From positions 1 to 45,974 of the forward strand of contig JAZQJG010000004.1 in NCBI GenBank assembly GCA_045541535.1: a stretch of DNA of 45,974 bases. Direction: 5' to 3'. The DNA comes from Firm-08 sp045541535. GTDB lineage: Bacteria; Bacillota; Clostridia; Oscillospirales; QAKW01. The notes below the pieces were generated by a model. It did not search any database, was not told where the DNA came from, and saw only the letters and a program-made list of their open reading frames with translations. Of this stretch, positions 23,559-33,116 are shown piece after piece (the stretch's first letter is position 1; each line of letters starts with the position of its first letter). Both the position numbers and the translations under genes were made by a program.

Positions 23559-26500
23559 TTAGCCTCTGATGGCTGCCATATTGGCTTCGTGCAGTTCATT
23601 CTCTGCATTGATTTCTTCTTGCAGGGAAACAACGTCTTCCATAAAGAGAACTACATTGTACAGATCATACAGCGTGTCAATTTCTTGCTGCAGAGCATCG
23701 GCTTCAGCCTGCTTTGCATCCTTTGCAGCGCCGTCGGGCAACTGACGGATCTCCAGCAGCAAATCGCCCAAAGCATACTCTTTTGCAACGATTTCGTCTG
23801 CGTAAACGTCAGCGTCCTTGAGATCAGCAGCGTCAACACCGGTCTCGGTCAGAATTTCCTCAATATCCTCTTCCAACCAGGAAATGTACTCCTCCAGAGG
23901 AGCCAGCACAGAAGCGTGACGTTCTTGCTCTACGGAAATGGCAACGTTCTTGGCCATTGCAGACTCGGTGGCGCCCAGACCGTAACCCTCGGCAAAGCCT
24001 ACCAGAATTCTGGCAACCTCGGCACGGGTGGCATAAGCGGTGGGAGCAAACAGATTGCCGGGTCTACCGCTGACCAGGCCGGCTCTCTGACAGAGATATA
24101 CGGCCTTCTTGGCATACTTGGCGATCTTGGCATCATCAGCAAACTCGGTCTTGGCCAGCTCCAGCTTCAGCTCAACGCCGGCAAAGTCGGCATAGCGGAT
24201 AACGATGGCGCACAGCTCCTGACGGGTGATGCTGCCGTTGGGATCAAAGGTGTTCTCACTGCGGCCGGAAACGATCTTGTTCTGCTCGGCCCAAGCGATG
24301 GCACCGTTGTACCAAGCCTTGAGAGCAACGTCGTCAAATTTCTTGGTGGTATAAGCGGTGGTCTCCACACCGGCCAGACGGGCTACCATGCTGACAGCCT
24401 CGGCGCGGGTGATGTTGCTGTTGGGACGGACAGTGCCATCCTCGTAGCCACGGAGCAGGCCCATAGCGGTGGCCTTCTCCAGAGACTCGGCATACCAGGC
24501 ATGTCTGTCAACGTCGGTGAACTTGGGCAGGCGGGCGATGATGCTGATAAGTTCCAGATCACCGCAATCGGGGCAGTACTTCTCGTACTTACCGGATTGA
24601 TTGTAGGAAGCGGGAGTGGTCTTGAGAACGTAGGCGTGGTAACCGGTTACCTTGGTGTAATCCTCTTCCGTTTCAACGTAGTCGCAATCGGGGCAAACTC
24701 TCTCATTGATCTTGGGATTCAGGCAATCGCCGGGATCAGCTACGACCCAATCCTTACCCTCGGGATCAAAGTTGTGACGATCGGGGTCAACACCGTAAAC
24801 CTCACGGGTATCGGCATCCACAACGCTACATACGGTACAGAAGCGCTCGCTGACACCCTCAGTAATACAATTGGCTTCGGTGATGATGTATTCACCCCAG
24901 ATATGGTTACCGGTGGCATCCAAGACGACGGTCTGGGATTCGTCTACGTAACCGCAGACCTTACAAATCTGTTCTTCTTTACCTTCGTCCACACAGGTGG
25001 GCTCGGTAACTACGGTTTCATAGGAGTGGCCGGTGGCGGCAACCGCCAGCGTCTCCACTGCAAAACAAACGGGGCACTCTCTGGCCTGAAGGCCTTCCTC
25101 GTCGCAGGTGGGCTCGATCGTTACAACCCAATCGCCCCACTGATGACCGGGAGCAGTGGTGGTTTTAGTTTCGACTTCGCCACAGCCTTCACGCTTACAG
25201 CAACGCTCTTCAACCATATCAACGATACAAGAGCCGTTGTTGGTGATCTCCCACTCGGTCCAATCGTGGCCCAGTGCAGAATCCGCAAAGGTCTTAACGT
25301 TTACCTCGGCGCCGCAGATCTCACAAATGTTGTATTCTTTTGCATCTTCGGTACAGGTAGCATTGGCAAACAGTCTTTCGGCGCCGGGCACGTGGATCAG
25401 AGCGGGAATGGCCTGCTCCTCAACACCGCCGCACAACGTACAGGTTCTGCTCTGCAGACCTTCCTTTTCACACCAGGGTCTTTCCAGAATGGTGAAGGGC
25501 CCGTAGGTGTGCTCCAACTGTCTGTTGATGGTGACGGTAACAACCAGCGCAACGTCACCGGATTTCATCTTAACGTATACAACGTCGTTGGTGATGCCGT
25601 CAGCCAGCGCGGCAGTGCAGGCTTCGTCAGCGTAAACGCCGATGATCTCAGCCTTGCCACCCTTGCTAAAGTCGGAGGCATTGAAGAGAGGTGTACCGCA
25701 GGTCAGGTTGACCTCGGCCGTCATCTCGGGATAACCGTTGAATATGTAATTGTTGGAACGCTCTTCGTTAAAGTCCAGAACGTAATCAACGTCCTTGGCA
25801 GTCTTGGCTCTATCAAGATAGTAGCTGGCGCTCTTCTCCACAAAGTTGGTGGCTTTGGCAGTGATGTTGCAGGGAACTTCTTTACCGTCTACCATCTTGG
25901 CAAAGTAGTTTTCATCCAGATTAACGATCTCGCTCTTGGGACCATTGCCGTTGAAGGTATTCAGACGGATGGGCTCGGAGAAGTTGATGAATACGTTGTC
26001 GGAAATGTCAACGTTTTCTTCCTTAATATAAGCACCGGGCTCTTTGGAGACAGAGCACAGATCGATGAAACGAGAACCGGTCAAGTTGTCTTCCATCACG
26101 GTGTTATTGGTGAAGGTCAGACGGGCATTATCCATAGCGGCGGGAATTGACAAACGCATGGCATAACCCTTTATGTCACAACCGGCCTTGGCGATGTTCT
26201 TAAATACGTTGTTATCAAATACGTAGCGAATACCTGCGGGGAAGTTTTCGCCGTTACAGTAAGCGGACAGACCCCAGGTGTCGCCCAGCGTGGGATCCAC
26301 GTAGTTGGGATAGATCCAGTTACCGGTGGTGGTACCCCAGTTTTCAATTCTGGAGTTGGTGATGGTGATACCGCCGGCCATGGGGCTCATAAACATATGA
26401 ACACCGGAAGGCATACGGGTACGGATAATCTCACCGGTGCCGCCGGCAGCGTAGACATGATCAAAGTTGATGTCATACAGACCGGAGGAAACGATGCAAC

Positions 26501-29066
26501 CGCCGGCTACGTTGCAGAAAGCGGTGTTGCTGGCATTGAAATAGCGTTTTGCCTTGGAACGTTGCAAAGCTTCACCGGAGCTCAGACCAATGATCATATT
26601 GCTGTTGCAAACGTCGTTCACGATGACGTTGTTCATATCCTGACCGATGAGGGCGCCGCCCACGGCGTAACCCCAGCTGAATTCGGCATCAGAGGGACTG
26701 AACTGGAAGGTACTGTCACAAACCACACCGTCCAGCATCAGTCTGTTCTGAGGACCGTAGTTGGTAACGGCGCCGCCTATAACGGCTTCCACGGTGGTAT
26801 CCACGGTGTAGGGTGCGGCCGTACCGGTCACACCACGTTTGCTGAAATCAAGTTCGTTGTTTTCATTCAGGGGAGAAACACCCATCTTGGGACCCAGGAT
26901 GGTGGCGGAAGCAACGTAGAGTCTGTCCTCGTTGCCGCCGACAAACTTATGGGTACCGGGAAGCAAAACCCAGAACTGCTTTTTCTTGGTAAGGGCTTCC
27001 TTGAAGGTGCCCACACGGTTGGTGCCGTCAAGGGTATAAGTCTTTCCATTAAAAGTATAGGAAGTAGCGGAGTTTGCGGCATCGATGAATACCATCTGGT
27101 CTTCCGTTGCTACCTTAATATTATAGGTAACGTCACAAACGGTGGTCTTACCCTTATAGGTGGCGACCATTTGGGCGCCGTCCAGTTCACTGGGCTTGGC
27201 CTCGGTGAGCTCGTTGCCGTTTTTGTCGGTCAGAGAAACAAACTCAACCTTTTCACCACGGAAGGTGAACAGATCCTCCGCCGCGTGCAATTCTTCGTCG
27301 GCGTAAGGAACAATGTAAAGGTCTGCAGTTACAGGAGCGGGAGAGGTGGAGTTGGGAAGCAGAGCGTTTACGGTGCAGTGGAAGGCCATATCGTTGGCCG
27401 TCTTAACGGTAAACATCTCAATGATACCGCCCTGGAAATCATCACCGGCGTATACGTCGTTGATGTGGTCGTCGTTGTAGGACATACCAATGGCCATAAC
27501 CTTACCCTCGGGATTGACCACCAGAGTGGAGCTACGGTCGAGGTACTGGGTGTTTTCGATCCAGGCGATGGAGTCGGTACAGGCATGTTGGGGCAGAACC
27601 ATGGTGTTGTTCTTAAACCACCAATTCTGCTTGGTAATATCGTTGTTGGTACCGTTCAGATAGAAGATACCGTTCTGAGAAGCGCCGGGATGGCGGGTCA
27701 GACAGTCGGCGGTATACTCCACGGTGTTGCCCTCAAAGGCAACCTCCAGAGCGCCGTCCGGCAAGGACCATTTATCCTGGAAGGAGAACACGTCAACAAC
27801 GTTGGCAGGATCGGCGGCAGGCGTGCCGGGGGTCTTATAGTCGGTACCGCAATAGTCACCGGCGTTGTAGAAATAGTTGTCCTTGATGACAAACTTGATG
27901 GAATCCTTGGCGTTGGTGGAGTACACACGGGTGGGAACGTCGGCATTGTCGCCCAGACGGGTACGGATCCAGTGAGCCGTACGGTTGTGGCTCAGGGTGG
28001 AGTTGATCATGGTGAAGGATGCCGTCTTGTTGTCCGGACCTAAGAAGTTCTCCTGAATGTTGGCGGTGGTGGTGGGATAGTAGTTGATCATATGAGCCTG
28101 ATTGTACTGGTCAGAGACGAACTTCAGGTTACCACCGTACTCATAATAGTTGTCAAAAACAACGCGGGTAACGTTCATATTGAAGTTGTTCAGATTATCC
28201 TTCTTGGTGCCGTCGGAAATCTGAGTGTATTCCATAGCATAGTTATGGAACTCAACGTTTACGTTGTTCTTAGGAGTACCCCAACGATACAGACCGTTGG
28301 AATAGATCTCGTCGTACTTGTGCACGATGTTCTTCATGATCAAGCTGACCTTGGAGGAAGAGCCGTGGAAGTTGTGAGAACCGCGGAAAGCAAAACCGTC
28401 AATAACGATCTGGGCGTTCTGGGGCATCCACAGGGTGGAGGTGCTGACCGCCTCGGTCTTATTATTGATGCTTCTGCCGTTGATCAAAGTACCGTTGGCA
28501 ATGTCCGCCTTGGCGGTAGGAGTGGGATCCTTACCGGCCTGAGGACCCAGTACGGTATAAGTGAACAACTCGTAGTAAGCAGGATTCTCAATGACGTTGC
28601 CATCCTTGTCTCTGGGCAGATTCATAGTGATCTGCTTGTTATTCTGCCAGGAACTGCCGCCATAGGTACCGGGGGCAACCACAACGGTATCGGGACCGGT
28701 GTAGGCAGAATAGGCGCCGGTATGGGCGTTCCACTGGGACTCAACGTAGTGGATGGCCGCATTCATACTGCTGAACGCGGTCTTACCGCCGACCAGCTTG
28801 TACTTTACGCCGTTACCCCAGGTTGTGCCGTCACCGTAGGTATAGGTGACTTCACCGGAGGTGGGGGCGCCGGCATAAACGAACACACCCTTGGTGGGCG
28901 TGAAGGTGCCGTCGGCGTTTTCGGTTGCTTGGATTGCGGCGTAGGGATCGCTCTCGCTCTCACCCTCGCCTGCCGCGCTTGCGGGCAGAACGATAGCAGT
29001 GAGCATAGAGACGCACATCAGTACGCACAGCAACAAGCTCAAAAACTTTTTGCTTTTGTTGAACAT
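23559..29066 (-). CDS. Giant secreted SLH protein: two beta-helix blocks, eight Cys/His repeats, three SLH domains, coiled-coil tail
   Basis: This 1835-residue protein starts at ATG 29066 (MFNKSKKFLSLLLCVLMC); AAAGGAGAG lies seven bases upstream, so the eight upstream in-frame codons are not used. The signal peptide is cleaved after about residue 31 (PASA). Parallel beta-helix segments cover about 55-540 and 660-1150, each opening with an APGTY or LPGTH strand and an ILGP-type motif, separated by an Ig-like linker at about 550-650. Eight repeats of about 40 residues (about 1180-1510) each carry C-x(9-11)-CxxC and end ATGxH; the last lacks the first Cys. Three SLH domains at about 1514-1565, 1575-1632 and 1639-1692 should anchor it to secondary wall polymer. 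The last 135 residues form a Glu/Leu-rich coiled coil. Function is unknown; polysaccharide binding or lyase activity, or adhesion, are inferences. Expression is from 29113-29141. Confidence 0.88.
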   Translation of the reverse strand: MFNKSKKFLSLLLCVLMCVSMLTAIVLPASAAGEGESESDPYAAIQATENADGTFTPTKGVFVYAGAPTSGEVTYTYGDGTTWGNGVKYKLVGGKTAFSSMNAAIHYVESQWNAHTGAYSAYTGPDTVVVAPGTYGGSSWQNNKQITMNLPRDKDGNVIENPAYYELFTYTVLGPQAGKDPTPTAKADIANGTLINGRSINNKTEAVSTSTLWMPQNAQIVIDGFAFRGSHNFHGSSSKVSLIMKNIVHKYDEIYSNGLYRWGTPKNNVNVEFHNYAMEYTQISDGTKKDNLNNFNMNVTRVVFDNYYEYGGNLKFVSDQYNQAHMINYYPTTTANIQENFLGPDNKTASFTMINSTLSHNRTAHWIRTRLGDNADVPTRVYSTNAKDSIKFVIKDNYFYNAGDYCGTDYKTPGTPAADPANVVDVFSFQDKWSLPDGALEVAFEGNTVEYTADCLTRHPGASQNGIFYLNGTNNDITKQNWWFKNNTMVLPQHACTDSIAWIENTQYLDRSSTLVVNPEGKVMAIGMSYNDDHINDVYAGDDFQGGIIEMFTVKTANDMAFHCTVNALLPNSTSPAPVTADLYIVPYADEELHAAEDLFTFRGEKVEFVSLTDKNGNELTEAKPSELDGAQMVATYKGKTTVCDVTYNIKVATEDQMVFIDAANSATSYTFNGKTYTLDGTNRVGTFKEALTKKKQFWVLLPGTHKFVGGNEDRLYVASATILGPKMGVSPLNENNELDFSKRGVTGTAAPYTVDTTVEAVIGGAVTNYGPQNRLMLDGVVCDSTFQFSPSDAEFSWGYAVGGALIGQDMNNVIVNDVCNSNMIIGLSSGEALQRSKAKRYFNASNTAFCNVAGGCIVSSGLYDINFDHVYAAGGTGEIIRTRMPSGVHMFMSPMAGGITITNSRIENWGTTTGNWIYPNYVDPTLGDTWGLSAYCNGENFPAGIRYVFDNNVFKNIAKAGCDIKGYAMRLSIPAAMDNARLTFTNNTVMEDNLTGSRFIDLCSVSKEPGAYIKEENVDISDNVFINFSEPIRLNTFNGNGPKSEIVNLDENYFAKMVDGKEVPCNITAKATNFVEKSASYYLDRAKTAKDVDYVLDFNEERSNNYIFNGYPEMTAEVNLTCGTPLFNASDFSKGGKAEIIGVYADEACTAALADGITNDVVYVKMKSGDVALVVTVTINRQLEHTYGPFTILERPWCEKEGLQSRTCTLCGGVEEQAIPALIHVPGAERLFANATCTEDAKEYNICEICGAEVNVKTFADSALGHDWTEWEITNNGSCIVDMVEERCCKREGCGEVETKTTTAPGHQWGDWVVTIEPTCDEEGLQARECPVCFAVETLAVAATGHSYETVVTEPTCVDEGKEEQICKVCGYVDESQTVVLDATGNHIWGEYIITEANCITEGVSERFCTVCSVVDADTREVYGVDPDRHNFDPEGKDWVVADPGDCLNPKINERVCPDCDYVETEEDYTKVTGYHAYVLKTTPASYNQSGKYEKYCPDCGDLELISIIARLPKFTDVDRHAWYAESLEKATAMGLLRGYEDGTVRPNSNITRAEAVSMVARLAGVETTAYTTKKFDDVALKAWYNGAIAWAEQNKIVSGRSENTFDPNGSITRQELCAIVIRYADFAGVELKLELAKTEFADDAKIAKYAKKAVYLCQRAGLVSGRPGNLFAPTAYATRAEVARILVGFAEGYGLGATESAMAKNVAISVEQERHASVLAPLEEYISWLEEDIEEILTETGVDAADLKDADVYADEIVAKEYALGDLLLEIRQLPDGAAKDAKQAEADALQQEIDTLYDLYNVVLFMEDVVSLQEEINAENELHEANMAAIRG

Positions 29067-29112
29067 AGCGTTTCTCTCCTTTGCAGACACTTGTAGTCTA
29101 TTATACAGATTA

Positions 29113-29141
29113 ATAATACTATATTTTTAAAAAAATTGCAA
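29113..29141 (-). promoter_or_regulatory. Promoter of the giant SLH protein gene
   Basis: Minus strand: -35 TTGCAA (29136-29141), a 17-base spacer and -10 TATTAT (29113-29118). The start codon is about 40 bases beyond the expected transcript start. Confidence 0.75.
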
Positions 29142-29186
29142 TCGCATTTTCGTAAAATATCGTCGCTTATTTTTGTACACATTGCA

Positions 29187-29218
29187 CAAAAAGGAGCCCT
29201 TGCGCTGCAAGGGCTCCT
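29187..29218 (-). terminator. Terminator of the PHP-domain gene
   Basis: Perfect 12-bp stem aggagcccttgc / gcaagggctcct with loop gct, followed on the minus strand by TTTTTGTG. It starts 10 bases after the stop codon at 29228. Confidence 0.9.
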
Positions 29219-29227
29219 CAATGCAAA

Positions 29228-30160
29228 TTATACTCTTACGAAATCCATAAAGTCGTATTCGGTCAAGCCCAAGGCCTCCATGGTGGCCTCGGTGGCGTGG
29301 ATCTTGGGAAAATCCGCCGTGGCGTGCAGGTCACTGCCCAGGGTGAATTTACAGCCGCATTCCTTGGCAATGGAGAAGAAATGCAATACCTCGGGGAAAT
29401 TGGTGGCGGAGTTGATCTCCAGACCGATGCCGCGGGCCGCCGACATGGTAAAGAGCTCGCCGTAGGTGTTGTCGTCGATCAGGCGGAGCATATCCAGTCG
29501 CAAGGGATAGGAGCCCACGGGCTGGAAGGGATGCGCCACCGAAACGGGCACCAGATCGCTGTAGGTCTTCAGCGTTTCGTTATTCATCAACCCTCTGAAG
29601 CTGTCCACCATAAAATCGGCCACGTAGCGGATATAGTCCACTTTTTTCTCTTTCATAAAAGGCTCCAGCTCCGCCTCGGGCAGTTTTTTGGCCAGCGAGA
29701 CGGCCCGCTCGGGGGTGATCCCCTCAATGCCGGCGAAGATCCGGGCCAGATTTTCTCTGGCCGCTCGCACGTCCTCGGTGGCGGGCATTACGAAGTCTCG
29801 CATATGTACGTGGGTGTGGGGAATCAAAAGAAAATCCAACTGCAGAGCCGCCTCCTTGCCCATACCCAGCACGTCGTACATACCGCAGTATTCGGTCTCG
29901 GCGCCCACCAGAATCTTAATGCCCTGATCCTCGGCGGGAATCTGGTTTTTGATCTGCATTTCAAAGGCCATACTTTGCCGTTTATAAAAGCCGCTGGAGG
30001 CAGGCAAGGGAATGCTTTCATCCCACGTGTGATTGGCAAAGCCCATCAGCTTCAGCCCCGTCTCCTTGGCCGCTTTGATATAATTCTCCACCGTGGACTG
30101 ATTGTCACCGGAACAGGAGGAAAGATAATTGTGAATGTGAACGTCATGCCACGCTTGCAT
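29228..30160 (-). CDS. PHP-domain phosphoesterase (histidinol-phosphatase-like)
   Basis: This 310-residue protein has the PHP metal-ligand motifs in order: HDVHIHNYLSS at residues 5-15, FANHTW, GAETEYCG, PHTHVH and GSDLHA near the end. Such proteins hydrolyse phosphate esters or related substrates with two or three metals; histidinol phosphatase is one possibility, but no his genes are nearby, so the substrate is open. ATG at 30160 is chosen: the frame continues to a TTG at 30169, but that leaves no space after the GGGGGG ribosome site. A good promoter is at 30190-30218 and a strong terminator follows. Confidence 0.87.
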   Translation of the reverse strand: MQAWHDVHIHNYLSSCSGDNQSTVENYIKAAKETGLKLMGFANHTWDESIPLPASSGFYKRQSMAFEMQIKNQIPAEDQGIKILVGAETEYCGMYDVLGMGKEAALQLDFLLIPHTHVHMRDFVMPATEDVRAARENLARIFAGIEGITPERAVSLAKKLPEAELEPFMKEKKVDYIRYVADFMVDSFRGLMNNETLKTYSDLVPVSVAHPFQPVGSYPLRLDMLRLIDDNTYGELFTMSAARGIGLEINSATNFPEVLHFFSIAKECGCKFTLGSDLHATADFPKIHATEATMEALGLTEYDFMDFVRV

Positions 30161-30189
30161 AAAGAACAACCCCCCTTTCGTTTGCCTCC

Positions 30190-30218
30190 ATCATAGCACA
30201 AAGGCTTTTGATTTTCAA
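30190..30218 (-). promoter_or_regulatory. Promoter of the PHP-domain gene
   Basis: Minus strand: -35 TTGAAA (30213-30218), a 17-base spacer, and -10 TATGAT (30190-30195). The expected transcript start is about 20 bases before the ATG at 30160. Confidence 0.8.
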
Positions 30219-30220
30219 TA

Positions 30221-30246
30221 AAAAATGCGCCCGTCGGGCGCATTTT
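30221..30246 (-). terminator. Terminator of typA
   Basis: Stem atgcgccc / gggcgcat with loop gtc, flanked by A and T runs, directly after the typA stop at 30247. The U tract is on the minus strand, immediately before the PHP promoter. Confidence 0.9.
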
Positions 30247-32067
30247 TTAGTTTTTCTTATTGACGATCTTCAGGCGCTGGACGTTGCTCATAATCTGCTT
30301 ACGCAGACGGATGTTGAGCGGCGTGACCTCAATGAGCTCGTCCTCCTTGATAAACTCAATACACTCCTCCAAGCTCATCTTTTTGCAGGGAATCAGACGC
30401 AGGGCGTCGTCACTGCCGGAGGCACGGGTGTTGGTAATATGCTTTTTCTTACAAACGTTGACGGCGATATCGTCGCCCTTGGGGTTACAGCCCACGATCA
30501 TACCCTCATAGACGGGGGTGCCCGCCTCAATAAACAGCGGGCCGCGCTCCTGCGCATTGAAGAGGCCGTAGGTGACGGCGGTGCCTGTTTCAAAGGCGAT
30601 CAGGGAGCCGGCGGAACGGGTGAGAATCTCCCCTTTAAAAGGCTGATAACTGTCAAACACCGATCCCATAATTCCCTCGCCCTTGGTGGCGGTGAGGAAC
30701 TCGTTTTTATAGCCGAACAGACCTCTGGAGGGGACCAGAAATTCAATGCGCATACGACTGCCGGAGGGCTCCATTTTTTGCATCTCGCCACGGCGGGCGC
30801 CCATATGCTCCATCACGGCGCCCATATACTCCTCGGGCACGTCAACCTCAAGGCGCTCAATGGGTTCACAGGTGACACCGTCAATTTCTTTGTACAAAAC
30901 TCTGGGGTTGGAAACAGAAAATTCATAGCCCTCGCGGCGCATGGTTTCGATGAGGATGGACAGGTGCATTTCTCCTCGTCCCGCCACGTAAAAGCTCTCC
31001 GCCGTTTCACCGTCCCGCACCTTGAGAGAAACGTCCTTCAGCAACTCTCTCTGCAGGCGCTCACGGATGTGACGGGAGGTAACGAATTTACCGTCTTGCC
31101 CCGCAAAGGGAGAGTCGTTGACGGCAAAGCGCATCTCAATGGTGGGCTCGCCGATCTTGACAAAGGGAAGGGCCTCGGGGGCCTCCTTGGCGCACAGAGT
31201 CTCACCGATGGTGATATCCTCAATACCGCTGAAGCAGACGATATCGCCCACCTTGGCCTCCTCCACCGGCACCCGTTTCAGGCCCTCAATGGTGAACAGG
31301 GCGGGCAAGCGGCCGTTACGGCAAACGGAGGTATCGTGATAGTCGGTAACACTGACGTCCATATTTACACGGATGACGCCGCGGGTGATCTGACCGATGC
31401 CGATCCGACCCACGTAATCGTTGTAATCAATAGAGGAAACCAGCATTTGCAGGGGCAGATCCTCCTCTCCTTCGGGCGGATCAATGTGCTCCAGAATCTT
31501 ATCTAACAGCACGCCCAGATCCTTGCCCATTTCATCGGGCACCAGAGAGGCGGTGCCGGCACGGCCGGAGCAGAATACCACCGGGCTGTCCAATTGTTCA
31601 TCGGTGGCATCCAGATCAATCAACAGCTCCAGCACCTCGTCCAGCACCTCGTCGGGACGGGCGTCGGGCTTGTCAATCTTGTTGACCACCACAATAATTT
31701 TGTGGCCCATTTCCAACGCCTTTTGCAGTACGAAACGGGTCTGGGGCATGGGGCCCTCGGCGGCGTCCACCAACAGCAAAACGCCGTTAACCATCTTCAA
31801 AATTCGTTCCACTTCACCGGAAAAATCCGCGTGTCCGGGAGTGTCGACAATGTTAATTTTGGTACCCTTCCAGGCGGCGGAGGTGTTTTTGGCAAGAATG
31901 GTAATGCCTCTTTCCCGCTCCAGATCGCCCGAGTCCATCACACGGTCCTCCACGTCCTGACCGTCGCGGAATACGCCGCCCTGCTTGAGCATCTCGTCAA
32001 CCAAGGTGGTCTTACCGTGGTCAACGTGGGCGATGATGGCAATATTTCTCAAATCTTTTCTGATCAC
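30247..32067 (-). CDS. typA: Ribosome-binding GTPase TypA/BipA
   Basis: This 606-residue translational GTPase is full length. It has the P-loop AHVDHGKTTL (residues 13-22), RERGITI, DTPGHADF and NKIDKPDARP, then domains II, III, V and the BipA-specific C-terminal domain ending in a lysine-rich tail. It helps ribosome assembly and stress or cold adaptation. The start is GTG at 32067 (MIRKDLRNIAIIAHVDHGK) behind GAGGAG, eight bases upstream. It is divergent from the deacetylase gene, with its own promoter at 32101-32129. Confidence 0.96.
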   Translation of the reverse strand: MIRKDLRNIAIIAHVDHGKTTLVDEMLKQGGVFRDGQDVEDRVMDSGDLERERGITILAKNTSAAWKGTKINIVDTPGHADFSGEVERILKMVNGVLLLVDAAEGPMPQTRFVLQKALEMGHKIIVVVNKIDKPDARPDEVLDEVLELLIDLDATDEQLDSPVVFCSGRAGTASLVPDEMGKDLGVLLDKILEHIDPPEGEEDLPLQMLVSSIDYNDYVGRIGIGQITRGVIRVNMDVSVTDYHDTSVCRNGRLPALFTIEGLKRVPVEEAKVGDIVCFSGIEDITIGETLCAKEAPEALPFVKIGEPTIEMRFAVNDSPFAGQDGKFVTSRHIRERLQRELLKDVSLKVRDGETAESFYVAGRGEMHLSILIETMRREGYEFSVSNPRVLYKEIDGVTCEPIERLEVDVPEEYMGAVMEHMGARRGEMQKMEPSGSRMRIEFLVPSRGLFGYKNEFLTATKGEGIMGSVFDSYQPFKGEILTRSAGSLIAFETGTAVTYGLFNAQERGPLFIEAGTPVYEGMIVGCNPKGDDIAVNVCKKKHITNTRASGSDDALRLIPCKKMSLEECIEFIKEDELIEVTPLNIRLRKQIMSNVQRLKIVNKKN

Positions 32068-32100
32068 AAATATCTCTCCTCTTTTTTCACATACCTTTCA

Positions 32101-32129
32101 ATTTTAGCACTATCCGGCGCAAAATGGAA
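32101..32129 (-). promoter_or_regulatory. Promoter of typA (extended -10)
   Basis: Minus strand: a weak -35 TTCCAT (32124-32129), a 17-base spacer, and -10 TAAAAT (32101-32106) preceded by TGC, an extended -10 that can compensate for the poor -35. Confidence 0.55.
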
Positions 32130-32200
32130 TATTTTTTTAAAATTTTGTGGAATGTATGAAAAAAGCCCGTCGGCTTATCCTAAAAAAGAGGTGAAAATAT

Positions 32201-32983
32201 ATGAAAAAATCAACGCTGAACAACCTGTTATGCTTCGTTCTGCTACCCCTGCTGGTGGTCGGCCTGCCCTTTGTACAGCTTGCCACGGCGGCGGATACCA
32301 CCGCCTATGACTGGTATTTTAAAGCCAACGACGACCATCTCCGCCCCGCCCTACTGCCCGAGGCAGACTTCTTGGAAGAGTATCCCGACGTCATCGGACT
32401 GGGAAAGGACGAGAAGGTGATCTATCTGACCTTTGATGCCGGCTTTGACAACGGCAATATGGCCAAAATTCTGGACACTCTGCAACAAAAGCAGGTGCCC
32501 GCCGCCTTTTTCGTGGACGGCAATTTTCTGCAAAAGGAGCCGGCATTGGTGGGTCGCATCTGCGCCGAGGGCCATATTCTGGGCAACCATTCCTTGGATC
32601 ACGCCGATATGAGCGCCCTGCGGGATTTTGAGCAATATAAAGAGCAGATCAAGGGCTGGGAGCAGCTGGCCCAACAAGCAGGCGGCACTCCCTCCCCCTA
32701 TTTCCGTTTTCCCTGCGGCAGATTCAGCGAGCGGGCGCTGGACTATAACGAGCAATTGGGGCTGAAAACGGTGTTCTGGAGCTTTGCCTATTGCGACTGG
32801 GAAGTCAATAATCAACCCGCCCCTGCGGCGGCGCTGAAAAAGATCCTCTCCCGCACCCACAACGGATGCGTGATGTTGCTCCACTCGGTGTCTTCCACCA
32901 ATGCGGCCATCCTGCCAGACCTGATCGACCGTCTGCAGATGGAGGGGTATGCATTCAAAGCCCTATCGGAAATTTCGGAATGA
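32201..32983 (+). CDS. PdaA-like polysaccharide deacetylase (NodB domain)
   Basis: This 260-residue protein is exported by an N-terminal signal (MKKSTLNNLLCFVLLPLLVV, probable cleavage after ATAA). The NodB domain has TFDAGFDNG (D79 as catalytic base), the metal pair H130 and H134 in NHSLDH, RFPCG (169-173) and the catalytic LLHS (H228). The second Asp of the usual DD is Ala, as in clostridial PdaA-type delta-lactam-forming de-N-acetylases of peptidoglycan in spore cortex. That role is therefore likely but not proven here. ATG 32201 follows AGGTG by seven bases. No clear promoter is visible; it is divergent from typA and ends before the 33117 terminator. Confidence 0.88.
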   Translation: MKKSTLNNLLCFVLLPLLVVGLPFVQLATAADTTAYDWYFKANDDHLRPALLPEADFLEEYPDVIGLGKDEKVIYLTFDAGFDNGNMAKILDTLQQKQVPAAFFVDGNFLQKEPALVGRICAEGHILGNHSLDHADMSALRDFEQYKEQIKGWEQLAQQAGGTPSPYFRFPCGRFSERALDYNEQLGLKTVFWSFAYCDWEVNNQPAPAAALKKILSRTHNGCVMLLHSVSSTNAAILPDLIDRLQMEGYAFKALSEISE

Positions 32984-33061
32984 CGGGAAAGCAGCAAGAG
33001 CCAATCAAAACAATCTGTGCGCAGACCCCGCGCAGTAAAATAACAAAAGATAGCAGAATGA

Positions 33062-33110
33062 CCTCCCTTGCATAGCAAAGGGAGGTGGCGCCGTAGGCGA
33101 CGAAGGGGTT
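33062..33110. repeat. REP-like intergenic palindromic element
   Basis: The stem cctcccttgc / gcaaagggagg (33062-33085) is followed by gtggcgccgtaggcgacg and aaggggtt. This pattern of two hairpins after AGGGAGGTGGC resembles short dispersed repeats I recall from gut Oscillospirales genomes. Only one copy is in this window, so its repetitive nature is recalled, not shown. Confidence 0.45.
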
Positions 33111-33116
33111 TGCAAT

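Noticed and set aside
23589..26150. Long open frame (853 codons) on the plus strand opposite the giant SLH gene, with others at 26397-28043 and 28092-29096
   Set aside because: They mirror the codon usage of the real gene on the other strand, have low-complexity Gly/Val/Leu/His-rich products, and lack ribosome sites and domains. The minus-strand frame has a signal peptide and clear SLH domains.
32351..32884. Minus-strand open frame of 177 codons opposite the deacetylase gene
   Set aside because: No ribosome site or domain; the plus-strand gene has intact NodB catalytic motifs and a signal peptide.
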